Source: Perognathus longimembris pacificus (lineage: Eukaryota; Chordata; Mammalia; Rodentia; Heteromyidae). From it: DNA of 64,000 nucleotides. This document shows positions 11,104 to 22,311 of this stretch, one piece after another. How positions within the stretch are numbered: the first letter of the stretch is position 1; every line of letters starts with the position of its first letter. The notes below the pieces were generated by a model. That model was not told the origin of the DNA, ran no database searches, and saw only the letters and a list, made by a program, of their open reading frames with translations. The stretch covers positions 29,757,626 through 29,821,625 of the forward strand of contig NC_063188.1 in NCBI RefSeq assembly GCF_023159225.1, read 5' to 3'. Position numbers and translations under genes: made by a program.

Positions 11104-11601
11104 AATATTTATCTTTCTACTAAAAGATCTATCATCTATCTACCTCCACTTTTCTATCTTTATTTCTTTCTACTGAAGGCTTCAAGAGAGAAGAAAATAA
11201 ATCTACTTTATGGAATCAGTATAGTATGTAGTAAGGAAACAGATATATAGTAAGGAAATCAAATATTCTTCACTAAATTAAGGATTCAGGGGAATTTATT
11301 GCCAAAACATGTACTTCCGTATAATAGGGAAACTAAGAAAAACTTTGCTTTTAGAAGGACCCAATTTCATTCATAATTATAAACGAGTGCAAATATACAA
11401 TATTTTTGAAAGAAATTTTGTATGACATTAATGTCAAATATTAGAACCTTTGCTTTTTAAAGCCACATATAACCCAAAAGTTTAGGAAGTATTTTTTGTT
11501 TAGTATAGTTCTTATTGGTTGAAAATAATTTTCTTATACAAATGCTTAGATATAGATTTAAATTCACATAAGATAAATGCAAATTTCAAAGAAAAGTATA
11601 A
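11104..11601. other. AT-rich unique DNA
   Basis: A short ctat/ctac-rich patch at about 11118-11165; otherwise nothing recognised. Confidence 0.45.
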
Positions 11602-11690
11602 AGCCAGGGTACAGTTCAGTAATAGAACACTTGTCTTGCATGTACAAGGCTCTGGTTTCCATCTCAACACTGCAAAAGAAAAAGGAGAAA
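11602..11690 (+). mobile_element. ID-type SINE monomer, sense
   Basis: A single tRNA-like unit: 'gccagggtacagttcagtaa', 'tagaacacttgtcttgcatg', 'caaggctctggtttccatct', then an A-rich tail. Boxes are degraded. Confidence 0.75.
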
Positions 11691-11728
11691 AGTACACACT
11701 GGTCCCATACGTATTGTTAAGTCAATAC

Positions 11729-11729
11729 A

Positions 11730-11766
<37 letters not shown>
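11729..11766. repeat. (CA)n microsatellite
   Basis: Pure CA dinucleotide run of roughly 37 bp a short distance downstream of the ID unit. Confidence 0.95.
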
Positions 11767-11769
<3 letters not shown>

Positions 11770-12379
11770 CTTGGGAATCCAGTTTTCTCCTTTCCTTTTA
11801 AAATAAAGCCTGCCAAAAGATGACTATGATGCTGCCATTAATAGACGTGCTAATTGAGGTAACTACTTCAAGGAAATAGAATCTTGAAATTACTTTTTAA
11901 AAGGCTGTTTAGATCAGAGGGTAGGAATGATGAAATGTCTCCATTGCAATCTGACACCTACAAAAGAAAATCTCCAGAGATAGTGTTACATTTCTAATGC
12001 CATCTACCAAGATAAGCAAGCCAACTTTAATTGCACAGACATTAATTACAAAATAAGGAAATATTGGAAGTCTTTCTTAGTCCATTGAAAGTATGCACAC
12101 TACTTTTCCCTCGTTGCCACTGAACTATCAAGGACTCTGGATATCTGGAAGAGTTCCATTCAGAATAATACAGGAACACAGTAGGAAAGTAACAGCTGTC
12201 CCAAACCAAATTCTTGTATCACTGTGATAACATAGACCCTTATGGAACATGCCTTAACTTGTGGGAAAAAAATATTAAGCTCTATTTCATGATTTGGGGC
12301 CTCCAGTATTAGTTACATTTACCTACTTATTTGATATTTTTTACTTGACTTTGGCAAAATAGTAAAGAAGCAATTGCTT
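11767..12379. other. Unique DNA
   Basis: No gene or repeat recognised. Confidence 0.45.
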
Positions 12380-12560
12380 GCTTTCAAAATCCATATACCA
12401 GTACCATGCTGTTTTAGTTACTGTTACTTAGTTACTGTTAGTTACTGGGCCAGACTTTATTATTAGTTAGAGCAAGTCCTCATTACTTTTTTTCAGAAGA
12501 CATTTGTCGTTTTTTGCTATATAGTCTTTAGAACAGAATGTAAAATTACTTCATAGAGGT
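12380..12560 (-). mobile_element. Old LINE-1 ORF2 fragment, antisense
   Basis: 'ccagtaccatgctgttttag' is the reverse of the conserved ORF2 block that reads as 'aacagcttggtattggcac' in the L1 at 60.97 kb. Three short copies of 'tagttactgt' (about 12415-12450) have expanded within it. Ends are not sharp. Confidence 0.6.
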
Positions 12561-12595
12561 TCAGAAACACTCTTTGAGCTTTTCTTTTTCTGTTT

Positions 12596-12674
12596 TCCTT
12601 TTTTCTTTTAGTCCTGGGGATTGAACCCAGATCCTTGCATATGCAAAATACTCGTTGTATCACTCAGATGTATA
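12596..12674 (-). mobile_element. ID-type SINE, antisense
   Basis: T-rich tail, then 'agtcctggggattgaaccca', 'gatccttgcatatgcaaaat' and 'tgtatcactcaga', the reverse of an ID unit. Confidence 0.7.
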
Positions 12675-12728
12675 TAAACCCTTATCTTTGGGAGATTTTT
12701 ATTGTAAATTTTATTACAGTAATTTCAA

Positions 12729-12830
12729 AGCAGGTATAATAGCACACATCTGTAATTCCAGCAATTCAGCCTTATGATGAAAACCAGTCTGGCTATGATA
12801 AGACTCTATCTCAAAAATAAGCAAAAGAGA
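12729..12830 (+). mobile_element. B1 SINE, sense
   Basis: 'gcaggtataatagcacacat', 'ctgtaattccagcaattcag', 'accagtctggctatgataag' and 'actctatctcaaaaataagc' give the full B1 order with many substitutions. Confidence 0.75.
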
Positions 12831-13960
12831 AATGAAACAAAATTGTCCCAAGGAAATTAAAACATGAAAAATTCAGCTTTGATATCATAGCAAATGGGCT
12901 ACATATTATATTTTCTGAAGTGTTTAGACAATCTGATAAACTTTTTAAGTAATTTTAAATATATTTAATTTAGCTTCTCCAGAGCTAAGGAATCATTCCC
13001 TTTATCTATTATTTGTGTCTGTTGAGGTCTAGATTTTCTGTTTCCTATCTTATTATAATACCTAGAAAGTAACAAAAATTATAGTGTTCTGTGCAGATCG
13101 TTTTTGTCTTGCTTGTAACTTTCATGAGAACACACTTGTGGGTTTTTTAACCATTGCATATGAAACTGGCTGACTGATTTAGAACACATAAGGATGAAAA
13201 ATATATGGTATTCCTTTTGAATTGAGACATCATCTTGGTTCTTCTAATCTCCATATTGTTCCAAATTTAGCCCATGCTATGCATGTAGGGACAGAATTAC
13301 TCTTTAAATAAAATTGGCCTGTCATATTTAAATGTCTTTTAAAATATTTTTAGGGGAAAAGTCAAAGCATTTTTTAAAAGTCATTTGCATTAAAAGTAGA
13401 GCTATATAAGTCTTAGGTTGTACAATATTCAACCAAAAGCAGTATGATAATGAAGAATTTTCCAATAGCCATAAGCCATTCTCTAGTGTAAAAGAATGAG
13501 GAGGTAAGTGGTTGCCCCAAGGAACATTTCCCTGATTAGAGGGCAGGCATTTGGAGGTGGGAGGAATAAATATAAAGAAGAGAAAAACAAAGAGCTTTTT
13601 TTTAAACTCTGAATATTGAAGAAAAGGAGGCAAGGAACTGCCACTGTTCACAACATATAATTAGCATCACTTAGAAAGGAGAGAATATAATACCCACAAC
13701 TTTTCCATATGTATAAAAAAGACAAGGGGAAAGCCTGGAGATTTGACCACTGGTGACTGGGAAGTAAAACAGTAATTGAAGCAAACTGCCAGCCCTTACC
13801 AGGATGCTGTGAAAAAAGAGAGGCAAACATTGTCGATGCCTCTAAGCTTTGTAGCTAACAGGAAAAAATTCTGATCATATAAGGAAATATCAAGTTTTAT
13901 TTCAGATGGGCGTGATAGGAAAAAATAAGGTGGTGCCAATTAAACCGAATGCCCTACTTC
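12831..13960. other. Unique AT-rich DNA
   Basis: About 1.1 kb with no recognised repeat. Minus-strand frames at 13328-13651 and 13648-13830 have no domain and no splice-site or promoter context that I can support. Confidence 0.45.
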
Positions 13961-13976
13961 AAGATTACAACCATAC

Positions 13977-14187
13977 GGGGCTGGGGATATAGCCTAGTGG
14001 CAAGAGTGCCTGCCTCGGATACACGAGGCCCTAGGTTCGATTCCCCAGCACCACATATACAGAAAACGGCCAGAAGTGGCACTGTGGCTCAAGTGGCAGA
14101 GTGCTAGCCTTGAGCGGGAAGAAGCCAGGGACAGTGTTCAGGCCCTGAGTCCAAGGCCCAGGACTGGCCAAAAAAAAAAAAAAAAAA
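13977..14187 (+). mobile_element. Young dimeric tRNA-derived SINE, sense
   Basis: Left half carries A box 'tagcctagtggcaagag' and a perfect B box 'ggttcgattcc'. The right half has 'tggctcaagtggcagag' and ends 'ccaggactggcc' plus an A tail. TSDs 'aagattacaaccat' (13961-13974) and 'aagatcacaaccat' (14186-14199) differ at one base. It belongs to the near-identical group with the copies at 33148 and 44010. Confidence 0.97.
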
Positions 14188-14414
14188 GATCACAACCATG
14201 TCCTAAGGCTTTGTGGAAATTGAAATTTAAGAAAAAATAACTAGGATAAATGGTCGAAGGAATTCCCAAATAGCCAACTATCCAGAAGGTCACAGTAAAA
14301 TGCAGAGAGAGAGAGAAATAATTTTTAATTATTGCATAATTATACTGCATAATTTTTTAAAAGAAGCAGAATGTAAACATTTTGTAAACTCTCGCTGGTC
14401 ATATTTAAAAATAA

Positions 14415-14530
14415 AACACTTGGACATGCTGTCCCATGCCTGTAATTCAACACTGATGAAGCTAAGACAGGAGGATGATGAACTTGAATTCAGCCTGGGC
14501 TACATGGAACAATCTTATCTTAAAAAATAA
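14415..14530 (+). mobile_element. B1 SINE, sense
   Basis: 'cccatgcctgtaattcaaca', 'gctaagacaggaggatgatg', 'ttcagcctgggctacatgga' and 'cttatcttaaaaaataaaa' give the complete B1 order. Confidence 0.85.
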
Positions 14531-14689
14531 AATAATTACAAAGTCATACTCAGGAGAAAAAATACATGGTGTAACCTAGTTGCTATTTTATAAGATTCGT
14601 ACGGATAGGAAGAAGCCAAGCATTATTCACCAAAAAATAGAAAGTAGACCCCAAAAGCATTTTCAAATCAATCCAATCACAGGCCTAGA

Positions 14690-15665
14690 TTGCTAGGGAC
14701 TTAGGGCAGAAATTCTGCCCCTGCAGAAAATTGTAGCTCATTTTCCAGGACTGCCTCAGATCTCTGCTCCCTGAATTCTAGCACATTCTCCTTATCCACT
14801 CCTTCTGTATCTCAAATGCAAGCTTTATGGACCAAGATGCAGCCCATGCTAGTGCTCTAAGGAGCTCTATAAAACTCAGACTATAAAACTCAGTAGTGTT
14901 CATGTGGTGCTAATTCTACAGGAATGTAGACTGCAAGAGGTGTGAAAGTATGGCTATTCCATCTAAATTTCAAGGGATATTTCATAGAGCCTTATTACAC
15001 AGTTAGAGAATTTCTACAGGGTACTTGGGAGAGTGCTCATTTTAATGTAATACCCAGAAGAAGTGTGGGATGGGGTCAGTGCAAAGAATCCTCACTAGGG
15101 CTATGCCTGGTGGAGCTGTGGAGACATGGCTTTTCCCAAGACATCAGAGCTTTATATCCTGCATCATACAACACACCTGGAAGAGATATAGCCATATTAC
15201 TTTAGTGCCTAAAAGCTAAACCATGGGCTGCACTTCCAAAGCCATGGAGATCAGAGATGTCTGAGGCATGGTAGTCTCAACAACTAACTCCATTATATCT
15301 GGAAGCAGGACCTGGGGTGAAAAGAGTCAAAACAAATTATTCTCAAGCTTCTTGGTATTAGGCTTGGAAATCACTAGCGAACTATTAGTCCTTTCTTCTA
15401 TTTTCCCCATTTAGAATACAAATTACTACCCTATGACTTCAAACCCCCCCCCTATATTTTGAAAGTAAATGACTTGTTTGATTTCACAAGCTTAAAGCTA
15501 AGGGGAAATTGGCCTCAGGACAATCATGCCTTGAGTTTCTTCCTATCTGATTGAGACGTCTCTGGACTTTAAAGTTGATTCTATAAAAATTTGAGACTTG
15601 AGGTTATTGTGATGAAATAAATGCACTTTGTGTGTAAAAGCACATGAATTTTGAGGTGTTAGGAG
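14690..15665 (+). mobile_element. MaLR internal region, sense
   Basis: A stretch matching MaLR/MST-type internal sequence in order: 'caagctttatggaccaagat', 'gcagcccatgctagtgctct', 'gctgcacttccaaagccatg', 'attctcaagcttcttgg', 'attggcctcaggacaatcat', 'gagacttgaggttattgtga'. MaLR internals are non-coding relics. The 87-codon frame at 14942-15205 is therefore not a gene. Confidence 0.7.
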
Positions 15666-15670
15666 AGGAA

Positions 15671-16190
15671 TACTATGGTTTGCTTTGAATGGGTCCTCAC
15701 CAGAACTTCTGTAATGAAAATGTGACTCTTCACAGATGGGCTTTTAAGAAAGAGATGATTAGGCAATGAAGGATTCCCCTCACAAAGGAGATTAAGTGGC
15801 CTTATGAAGCAGTTGGAGGAAGTAAGTCAGTCCTTTTTTTGCCCTTCTATTTTCTGCCATGTGAAGACAACATGTTCTTCCTGTCTACATTTTTTATTAT
15901 TCATGGTTCCATCTTGGAGGCATTAGATGTCACATCTAATTCCACCCTCCAGTTTGGCTCAGTTTAGGAGATTTCAATACATGATTGTGAAGAAGACAGA
16001 GATGAAGAACAACAAGAGGAGGAGGAAGAGGAGGAGGAGGGAGAAGGAAATGAAGAAGGAGGAGGATGAGGAAAGGAGGAAGAAGAAGAGAAGGAGAAAG
16101 AAAAGAAGTAGAAGAGGGAGGGGGAGGTGAAGGGGAGGAGAAGGAGGAGAAGGAGAAGCTGTTCCCATTATTCCCATCGAAATCATGTCA
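15671..16190 (+). mobile_element. MaLR LTR, sense, following its internal region
   Basis: Starts at a 'tatggtttgctttgaatggg' LTR head directly after the internal region. It contains 'aagagatgattaggcaatga' and 'tctgccatgtgaagacaaca', then a long polypurine insertion or expansion. The 3' boundary is blurred by the tract. The LTR 5' of the internal region was not recognised. Confidence 0.6.
15990..16158. repeat. (GGA/GAA)n polypurine tract inside the LTR
   Basis: About 170 bases of almost uninterrupted purine on the + strand, made of irregular GGA, GAA and GAAGA units. It yields a Lys/Arg/Glu-rich + frame and a Leu/Ser/Phe-rich - frame, both compositional. Confidence 0.92.
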
Positions 16191-16199
16191 CCAGTGACT

Positions 16200-16310
16200 T
16201 AAAAACCTCTTGGTAAGCTTCACTTCTCAAAGGTTCCATTATCTCCAAATAGTACCATCTGGGAACCAAACCTTTAATTCATGTTTGGGGGCACCATTTA
16301 GGAGCCAGGT
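16200..16310 (-). repeat. LTR-like fragment, antisense
   Basis: 'cacttctcaaaggttccatt', 'atctccaaatagtaccatct' and 'gggaaccaaacctttaattc' resemble the reverse of a rodent/mammal MaLR-class LTR head. Class call is tentative. Confidence 0.4.
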
Positions 16311-17916
16311 CATAGTGGCATGAGAGATTTTGAAAATAAAAACAGCTTTGGAAATGGATTAGATATTAGGGAGATGGTAGGATCTAAGATAACTGCTACT
16401 TTTCTACCATGAATAACTAAGTAGATAGTGATACTATTGGCAGACTTATGGAAGCAGAAATTATGAAGAATGGAAAAAAACAAATAACAGGAGTAAGGAA
16501 AGTTTGCCATGAACCCACGTGCCCTGGAGGTCATTGCCCTGCCACAAGTCTTAATATAGTCCAACCCTGAGTCACATAAACAATGAAACTGGTAAAGATT
16601 TGTCAAACATAAATCTACATAATTATTTGCTTTCTATAATGACATTGCAGATTGTTCATTACATTCTACACAAGGTACAAATACTCCAACGCACTCAGGT
16701 TGCAATGCAATTTATTGTCTATGTCACCACCAATGGGAACCATTGTGACACATGAGAGGGAAGAACAACAACTCGGGAATGCTTCTTCTGCTTACTGCTC
16801 TATGACTGATTGTCATTTTCTGACCCCGAGGGTCAGAAAACTTCCTGTGAAAAGACAGATAGTAAATAGTTTAGGCTCTGGAAGCCCTCTGAAACAATTA
16901 CTCAATTCTTTCCTGGTAGCATGAAAGCAACCCCAAACAATACATAAATAAAGGAGTGTGAATGTGTTACATTAAAACTGTATGTACACAAAAAGTTGCC
17001 ATAGAACCATAAAATCTGTTCTTAACATACATAATGAGTTAGTAGACTGGAATTTGTCAGGAGGTATAGCTTACCAACACTATCTCTAAAAACCTGATTC
17101 ATGTTTTGTGTTTTTGACACTTCTGGCCCTGTGGTAAATCAAGATGCTTCTTTGATTAATCATCTCTTTTGGATTTGGGTTAGTCCTGACTACTCTGAAT
17201 GAAATCAGAATTTTAACAATGTGATACACTTGCAACATCTTTTATTTGAGATAGATTTAACAAAACTAAGACACTGAAATGGAGAGATGCATGATTCCCC
17301 TTAGGGAAGAAATAAAAAAGATATATATTTAAAAAACATTAACCCACAGGACACTATTTTAAAAGATGGCTACGTATACTCAACAGTTATAAACATTAAG
17401 AAAATTCAGAACCAGGGCTGTGATGTGAGATCCTAGTAAAAACTGGAAGTGATTTTACCTCTCTAGAAACATATAGAAATGTCTAAATACACTTTTGCTT
17501 GTCAAAATGGTAGATGTTACTACTAGCATCTAGGGGATGGAAATGAAGAATGTTGCTAAACTTAATACAACATAAAGGAAAGTTCCCTACAACAACAGTA
17601 AAATTTCAGCTCAAATTTCCAGTAATTCAGAGATCAAGAAAATGATTTAGAAGGAATAAAGAAAAAAGTTAGAAAAACTAAAACCGATTACTAGATCCTG
17701 GGTTCTAATTTTATTCCTACCCAAGTAGCAATCCTTAAAGAAGTAGCAGACTATAGAATTGGTGCAGAGAATGTAAATATGATCCCAGTGCATATGCTGG
17801 TTCTAGAAAATAAAGCAGTACTAAAACACTCCCTCACACACTACATGCATATACACACATACTCATGTATACACTGATGAGATATATCATCATATATAAA
17901 CCACCTAATAGAACTC
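16311..17916. other. Unique DNA, about 1.6 kb
   Basis: No gene or repeat recognised. Frames of 98 codons (-, 16310-16606) and 90 codons (+, 16652-16924) carry no domain. Confidence 0.45.
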
Positions 17917-17921
17917 CTACC

Positions 17922-18190
17922 TGTTGGCATTTCCCTAGCCTCAGGTCCTCAGCTCCTCCCACTAGCACCCAGATCCACCCATACCTAATGAGCCACTCCT
18001 ACTCACTACCTACCTACTTCCCCTTTACCCCCAAAGAAAGAAGCTGCCACCTGGATAAGGTGCAGACGCCATTTAGCTCCCTCTCCTGTGGGAACTATGG
18101 CCCCACTAATAAACCTCCTTATGAATCTTCTTCTCCTGTCTGTGATTATCTCCGCATGGTCCTCTCGGATGGCCGGGACATATCCTTTCA
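17922..18190 (+). mobile_element. Compact solo LTR of an endogenous retrovirus
   Basis: 269 bp beginning TGTTGGCA and ending TTTCA, flanked by a 5-bp duplication CTACC (17917-17921, 18191-18195). An AATAAA signal at 18108-18113 lies about 80 bases before the end, and the tail contains 'ggccgggacat'. It is C-rich, unlike the AT-rich flanks. I see no primer-binding site, internal region or TATA box. Class is uncertain: the 3' part resembles ERV1-type LTRs, while a 5-bp TSD is more usual for other classes. A 112-codon frame at 17865-18203 crosses it and is not a gene. Confidence 0.75.
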
Positions 18191-18299
18191 CTACCTACCA
18201 TAATTAGAAATTTTTCAGTAACAAAAATAAATATATTATACTGGATTATATCATGCATTTATCCATATTTTTCACTTGAAAAAATACTTAAGTTGGGCT

Positions 18300-18720
18300 C
18301 ATTTTTAAAGAGCTTTATTTAACTCATAGTTTGGGACACCAAATGTCCAAATCACATTTTGGAGATTATTGTTGTGACTTGTTTTGGTCATGTCATCTCA
18401 TAGTGAATGACAATGTTAGAAGCATGTCTAGAAAGCAAAGAGTATACTTAAAATCTGGAAGCCAGAGAGATACATAGCAGTGCTACTACACTCAGAATTT
18501 ATAATAATCTTCTTGAAAGAATACCAAGTGGTCCTTTGAGATCAGCTCTCATCCTTATTAAGGACAGAATTCTCAAAGAGTTGAGAATCACTTACTAGAT
18601 TCCATCACTTAAAAGTTCTACATTTTCTCACAACATCACCATACTAAGGGTTGACCTTCAAACAAATGAGCCTTTGGGGGATATATTTAAACAATATCAC
18701 AACACAAAAATAAATTAAAT
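18300..18720 (-). repeat. MaLR/LTR-like element, antisense, diverged
   Basis: 'agctttatttaactcatagt' with 'ttgggacaccaaatgtccaa' near the start and 'caaacaaatgagcctttggg' near the end follow a common rodent antisense LTR pattern. The middle is degraded. Confidence 0.45.
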
Positions 18721-18811
18721 CTCTGTTGTTCTCTATTGATATAAAGAAAATAATTGAATAAGTAAATTGAGAAGAATAAAATTTCCAAGACACATTTCTT
18801 TTCTTTTCTTT

Positions 18812-19018
18812 TTATTTTTTATTTTGTCAGTCTTAGAGGTTGAACTCAGGGCCTGAGAACTGTCCCTGAACTTATTTTTTTCTCAAGGCTAGCACTCTAC
18901 CACTTGAGCCACAGAGCCACTTCTGGTCTTTTCTGTTTATATGGTACTGAAGACTTGAAACCAGGGCTTCATGCATGCTAGGCAAGCACTCTGCCACTAA
19001 GCCACAGTCTCAGGCCTC
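18812..19018 (-). mobile_element. Dimeric tRNA-derived SINE, antisense
   Basis: Reverse of both halves: 'gaactcagggcctgagaact', 'gctagcactctaccacttga', then 'catgcatgctaggcaagcac', 'tctgccactaagccacag'. Moderately diverged. Confidence 0.9.
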
Positions 19019-19020
19019 CA

Positions 19021-19390
19021 AAGCAATTTTTAAGCATTGAAGGTAGATATTCCATTCAGTAAGACTTGAGGCACCACTACCAACTCCTCACATGTACCTG
19101 GATTATTCAGAATTGCTTTCATCAAAGAGAACAGTATGGAACAGGAAAAAGAGTAGTACAACCATGTAATCAAGGTCAATAGCAATTGTGGAAAATCATA
19201 TTGATATAATGTAAAGAGAATAGCAATTTACTTCTGTCATCTTTCTCCCCAAAATAAAAAACCCCAGTTTATGAAAACATCATAAAAATCTCACTAAGGA
19301 GATAGTCTACAATGTTCATGAGCAGTGTGGCCCAGCATTTTCAACACCATAAAAAACAAGGGAAGTCTGAGAACCTATCATAAGCAAGTG
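19021..19390. other. Unique DNA
   Basis: No recognised element. Confidence 0.45.

Positions 19391-19391
<1 letters not shown>

Positions 19392-19430
<39 letters not shown>
19392..19430. repeat. (TG)n microsatellite
   Basis: Uninterrupted TG dinucleotides, about 39 bp. Confidence 0.96.
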
Positions 19431-19433
<3 letters not shown>

Positions 19434-19659
19434 CAATTGATGGAAGGGAATTATCCTATATGAGACAAAAAAAATTAACCTCACCACAATAAAATGGAAT
19501 AAAATATGCATTTTAGTTCATTGCATATCCCAATATTTTTTGTTAATTGTGACAAATATACCACACTCTCGTGAGATGTTAATAATAGGTAGAACTGGAG
19601 CACGTGGGAACTCTTTACGATCATCAAAAGTTTTCTGTGAATTTAAAATTACTCCAAAA

Positions 19660-19890
19660 TATTTTTTTATTTTTTTATTGTAAAGATGATGTACAGAGAG
19701 GTTACAGTTACATAAGGCAGGTATTGAGTACATTTGTTTTTGTACAGTGCCACCTCCTCCTTCGTTTGCCTCCCTGGTTTTCCTTCCCATCCCTCCCTCC
19801 CCCTAAGTGTCCCTCCCACCAACATAGTGTGTCGTGAGTTCACCCTTTATGCCACCATTTCTGCTTTTCCCCTCTATCTCTCCAGACCAG
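19660..19890 (-). mobile_element. LINE-1 3' end, antisense
   Basis: T-rich start, then 'gatgatgtacagagaggtta', 'gtattgagtacattt' and a pyrimidine-rich block ('cttcccatccctccctcccc') that is the reverse of the L1 3'UTR G-rich tract. The 90-codon minus frame at 19518-19790 and two plus frames crossing it are incidental. Confidence 0.85.
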
Positions 19891-20046
19891 ATTTAAAGTT
19901 TACTTTTAAAACTAAGGCCCAGGCATGGCCAAAGGAATTCCAGGAAACACAGATAAGTGAACTATATGAATTGAACATAGCAAAACTAGATAGAATTTAA
20001 GAGTACTTCATGAAATTGCTACTTGAGATAAGTATAAACATTCACA

Positions 20047-20048
<2 letters not shown>

Positions 20049-20088
<40 letters not shown>

Positions 20089-20101
20089 TGTGTGTGTGTG
20101 T
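20049..20101. repeat. (TG)n microsatellite with one interruption
   Basis: TG run interrupted by one 'tctg', followed directly by a B1-like reverse head. Confidence 0.95.
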
Positions 20102-20145
20102 AGCTAGGACTACAGGCATGAGACCCAGGCATCCCACTGAGACTT
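20102..20145 (-). mobile_element. B1-type SINE head remnant, antisense
   Basis: 'agctaggactacaggcatga' plus 'gacccaggcatccc' is the reverse of a B1 head. The rest is absent, and the TG tract sits where the body should be. Confidence 0.6.
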
Positions 20146-20605
20146 TTGATTAAGTGGGTGGTATAACCTGTACTTTCAAAAAGTTTGAATTATAAGTAAA
20201 AAGAAATATTAAAAGGCCATAATTAGAAACACAAGCTGATTAGAAATAGACTTCATCTTTTTCAAGTCACAATCAAATGGAGTCATAGATAATACAAAAT
20301 TGAGTGGCAACGCCTTCATTACAACAAACTTTACTTCAAAACTAGGTTGCTAGACAGGACATGTGTAAAACCCTTAGGCCAAGAGGCAAAGGGCCTATTT
20401 TCAAGACTGTTTTCCTAATGTTGAAAAGGATTAGTAGAACCTCAAGAAGTTTTTCCTCTGCAAAATGTAAAATATTACTTCTGAATAAGTCTCCTTAAAC
20501 TGGTAGAAGACTCAACAACATCCTGGGTTTGAGTGCTTATGGGACTCATTTTATTTTATTTTACTTGTTTAGTTTCAATTCAACTTGCCACACCAGGCAA
20601 GATTA
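20146..20605. other. Unique DNA
   Basis: No recognised gene or repeat. Confidence 0.4.
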
Positions 20606-20615
20606 TTAAGTTTTG

Positions 20616-20823
20616 TTTTGTTTTTTTTTTGCCAGTCCTGGGCCTTGGACTCAGGGCCTGAGCACTGTCCCTGGCTTCTTTTTGCTCAAGGCTAGCACTC
20701 TGCCACTTGAGCCACAGCGCCGCTTCTGGCCGTTTTCTGTATATGTGGTGCTGGGGAATCGAACCTAGGGCCTCGTGTATCCGAGGCAGGCACTCTTGCC
20801 GCTAGGCTATATCCCCAGCCTTG
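20616..20823 (-). mobile_element. Young dimeric tRNA-derived SINE, antisense
   Basis: Complete reversed dimer with intact B box reverse ('ggaatcgaacc') and T tail. TSD 'ttaagttttg' at 20606-20615 and 20826-20835. It has the young-type left half ('cctcgtgtatccgaggcagg' when read on +) with the 'gcaaaaag' type right half. Confidence 0.96.
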
Positions 20824-20835
20824 CTTTAAGTTTTG

Positions 20836-21231
20836 CCTAGAAATTAGGTCATTGTCACTGTTAAGGTACATCCATCTTCATGGATACTTCAAAAGACTCT
20901 TAGCACATGTAAGAATGTCTCTCTTCCATCTAAATGATGGGAGTCTTTCTGAGCCAGAAGCTGTAATATAAATTTGTTATAAGATATGTTATTATTAGCC
21001 AATATTGGCCTTACACATAAACAGGCTCTTAGTGTTATTTCTTTGACAATGGAAGGCTTCATTCCTCAAAATTAGCTCTCTACTCTATTTTCTAAGGCTT
21101 AAAATCATTTAATGAGAATGCTACATCCCTCTTTAGGATTTCAGATAAAAAATGATGAATCAGAAGACAGAAGACAGAACGAGATTCCAACAGCATTTGG
21201 CTCTTAGGATTTATCTGTTTTCTTGTCTCTA
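20836..21231. other. Unique DNA
   Basis: Nothing recognised. Confidence 0.4.
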
Positions 21232-21370
21232 AATTCTACAAGGCTAGAAAGTCCTTGAGGGCAGTGACTCTGTCTCGCTCATCTCTGAGTCCTCAGGATT
21301 TTTATCAGTAACTGACAGAAAATAAGCATCCAGTAAACAAAATGGCTGAGAAATCAATTAATAAATGAAC
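21232..21370 (+). repeat. L2 3' end, sense
   Basis: 'ctagaaagtccttgagggca', 'gtgactctgtctcgctcatc', 'tgagtcctcagg' and a terminal 'aataagcatccagtaaa' follow the L2 3' end, including the final 'aatcaattaataaatgaa' block. Confidence 0.75.
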
Positions 21371-22007
21371 AAATTTAGGTTTATGATGTGGTATAAACTC
21401 AATCTTTGTTAAAAGTCCTAAACACGATCACAAAAGTTCTAAAGGACTAAGAAGAAATTATTTGCTAGGGATAGGGATAGAGAAGAAAATGAAAACACCA
21501 TGAAGGTTCCAAATGAGAATGAAGACAGTCATAACCACTGATTATCACACTTTCCTTGTCCAGAGTGACTTCATTTATTTCTCAATGAAGTACATCTGTA
21601 ATATTTTATTTCATAGGAAAGTAAAACCATTGTGTAAATACTTCATTTCCAAAGAAACCAGAAAGGCTTAGCTGAGTTTGCCCCTAAGGATTAGACTTTG
21701 CTATTTTTTAAGAAAATTGCCTCTCTCACTGTGGGAAATGATTTATGAAGACTAACATTAATGCCCAACTTTATAAGGAATGAAACTTGTCCAAATATGA
21801 GGCCTGTTTGGGGGATATTAAAAGCCAAAAACTACCTGTTTTTTTCTTATGCCTCATGTTTAGAATAAGATGGGTATTGAACAAATGATCTGACAGTAAT
21901 AATCATGTAAGTTTGGGATTATTTTTGATACTACAGATGAAAATCTGAGTGCATGGTTACAGGTCCATTATTCTACAGCCTTGTCCATTCTGTTTATATA
22001 GAAAAGA
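21371..22007. other. Unique DNA
   Basis: Nothing recognised. Confidence 0.4.
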
Positions 22008-22150
22008 ATGACTGAGTACTATGTGCAAGGCATTTTCCAAATAGCATTTTGCTTGATGTTCACAAGCACTCTGTCAGTTACGTACTATAATATACACTTT
22101 TTTCAGATTCATTAACTGAGCCATTAGAACGGTTAGACTTTTCCAATATA
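22008..22150 (-). repeat. MIR-like fragment, antisense
   Basis: 'tgactgagtactatgtgcaa' and 'ggcattttccaaatagcatt' then 'tttttcagattcattaactg' follow the reversed MIR order. Confidence 0.6.
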
Positions 22151-22311
22151 AATAAACATTTATATCAAAATCATAAACACTCTGGCCTATGTGATTGGTA
22201 CTCTGGAAACCAGTCATTTGTAATTCTCTCCTAACAGATCCGAAAATTGCTTTGGCAATAGTATATGCAGAACTAAAGAATAAATCACATTCATATATAT
22301 CAGAAATTGCA

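Noticed and set aside
13977..14187. tRNA-gene-like A and B boxes in dimeric SINEs
   Set aside because: No cloverleaf with acceptor pairing can be drawn; these are SINE promoters. Only 29914-29984 keeps a tRNA body.
15927..16186. Lys/Arg/Glu-rich and Leu/Ser/Phe-rich frames
   Set aside because: Compositional products of the polypurine tract.
17865..18203. 112-codon Pro/Ser-rich frame
   Set aside because: It spans the solo LTR, whose TG...CA ends and TSD explain the sequence better.
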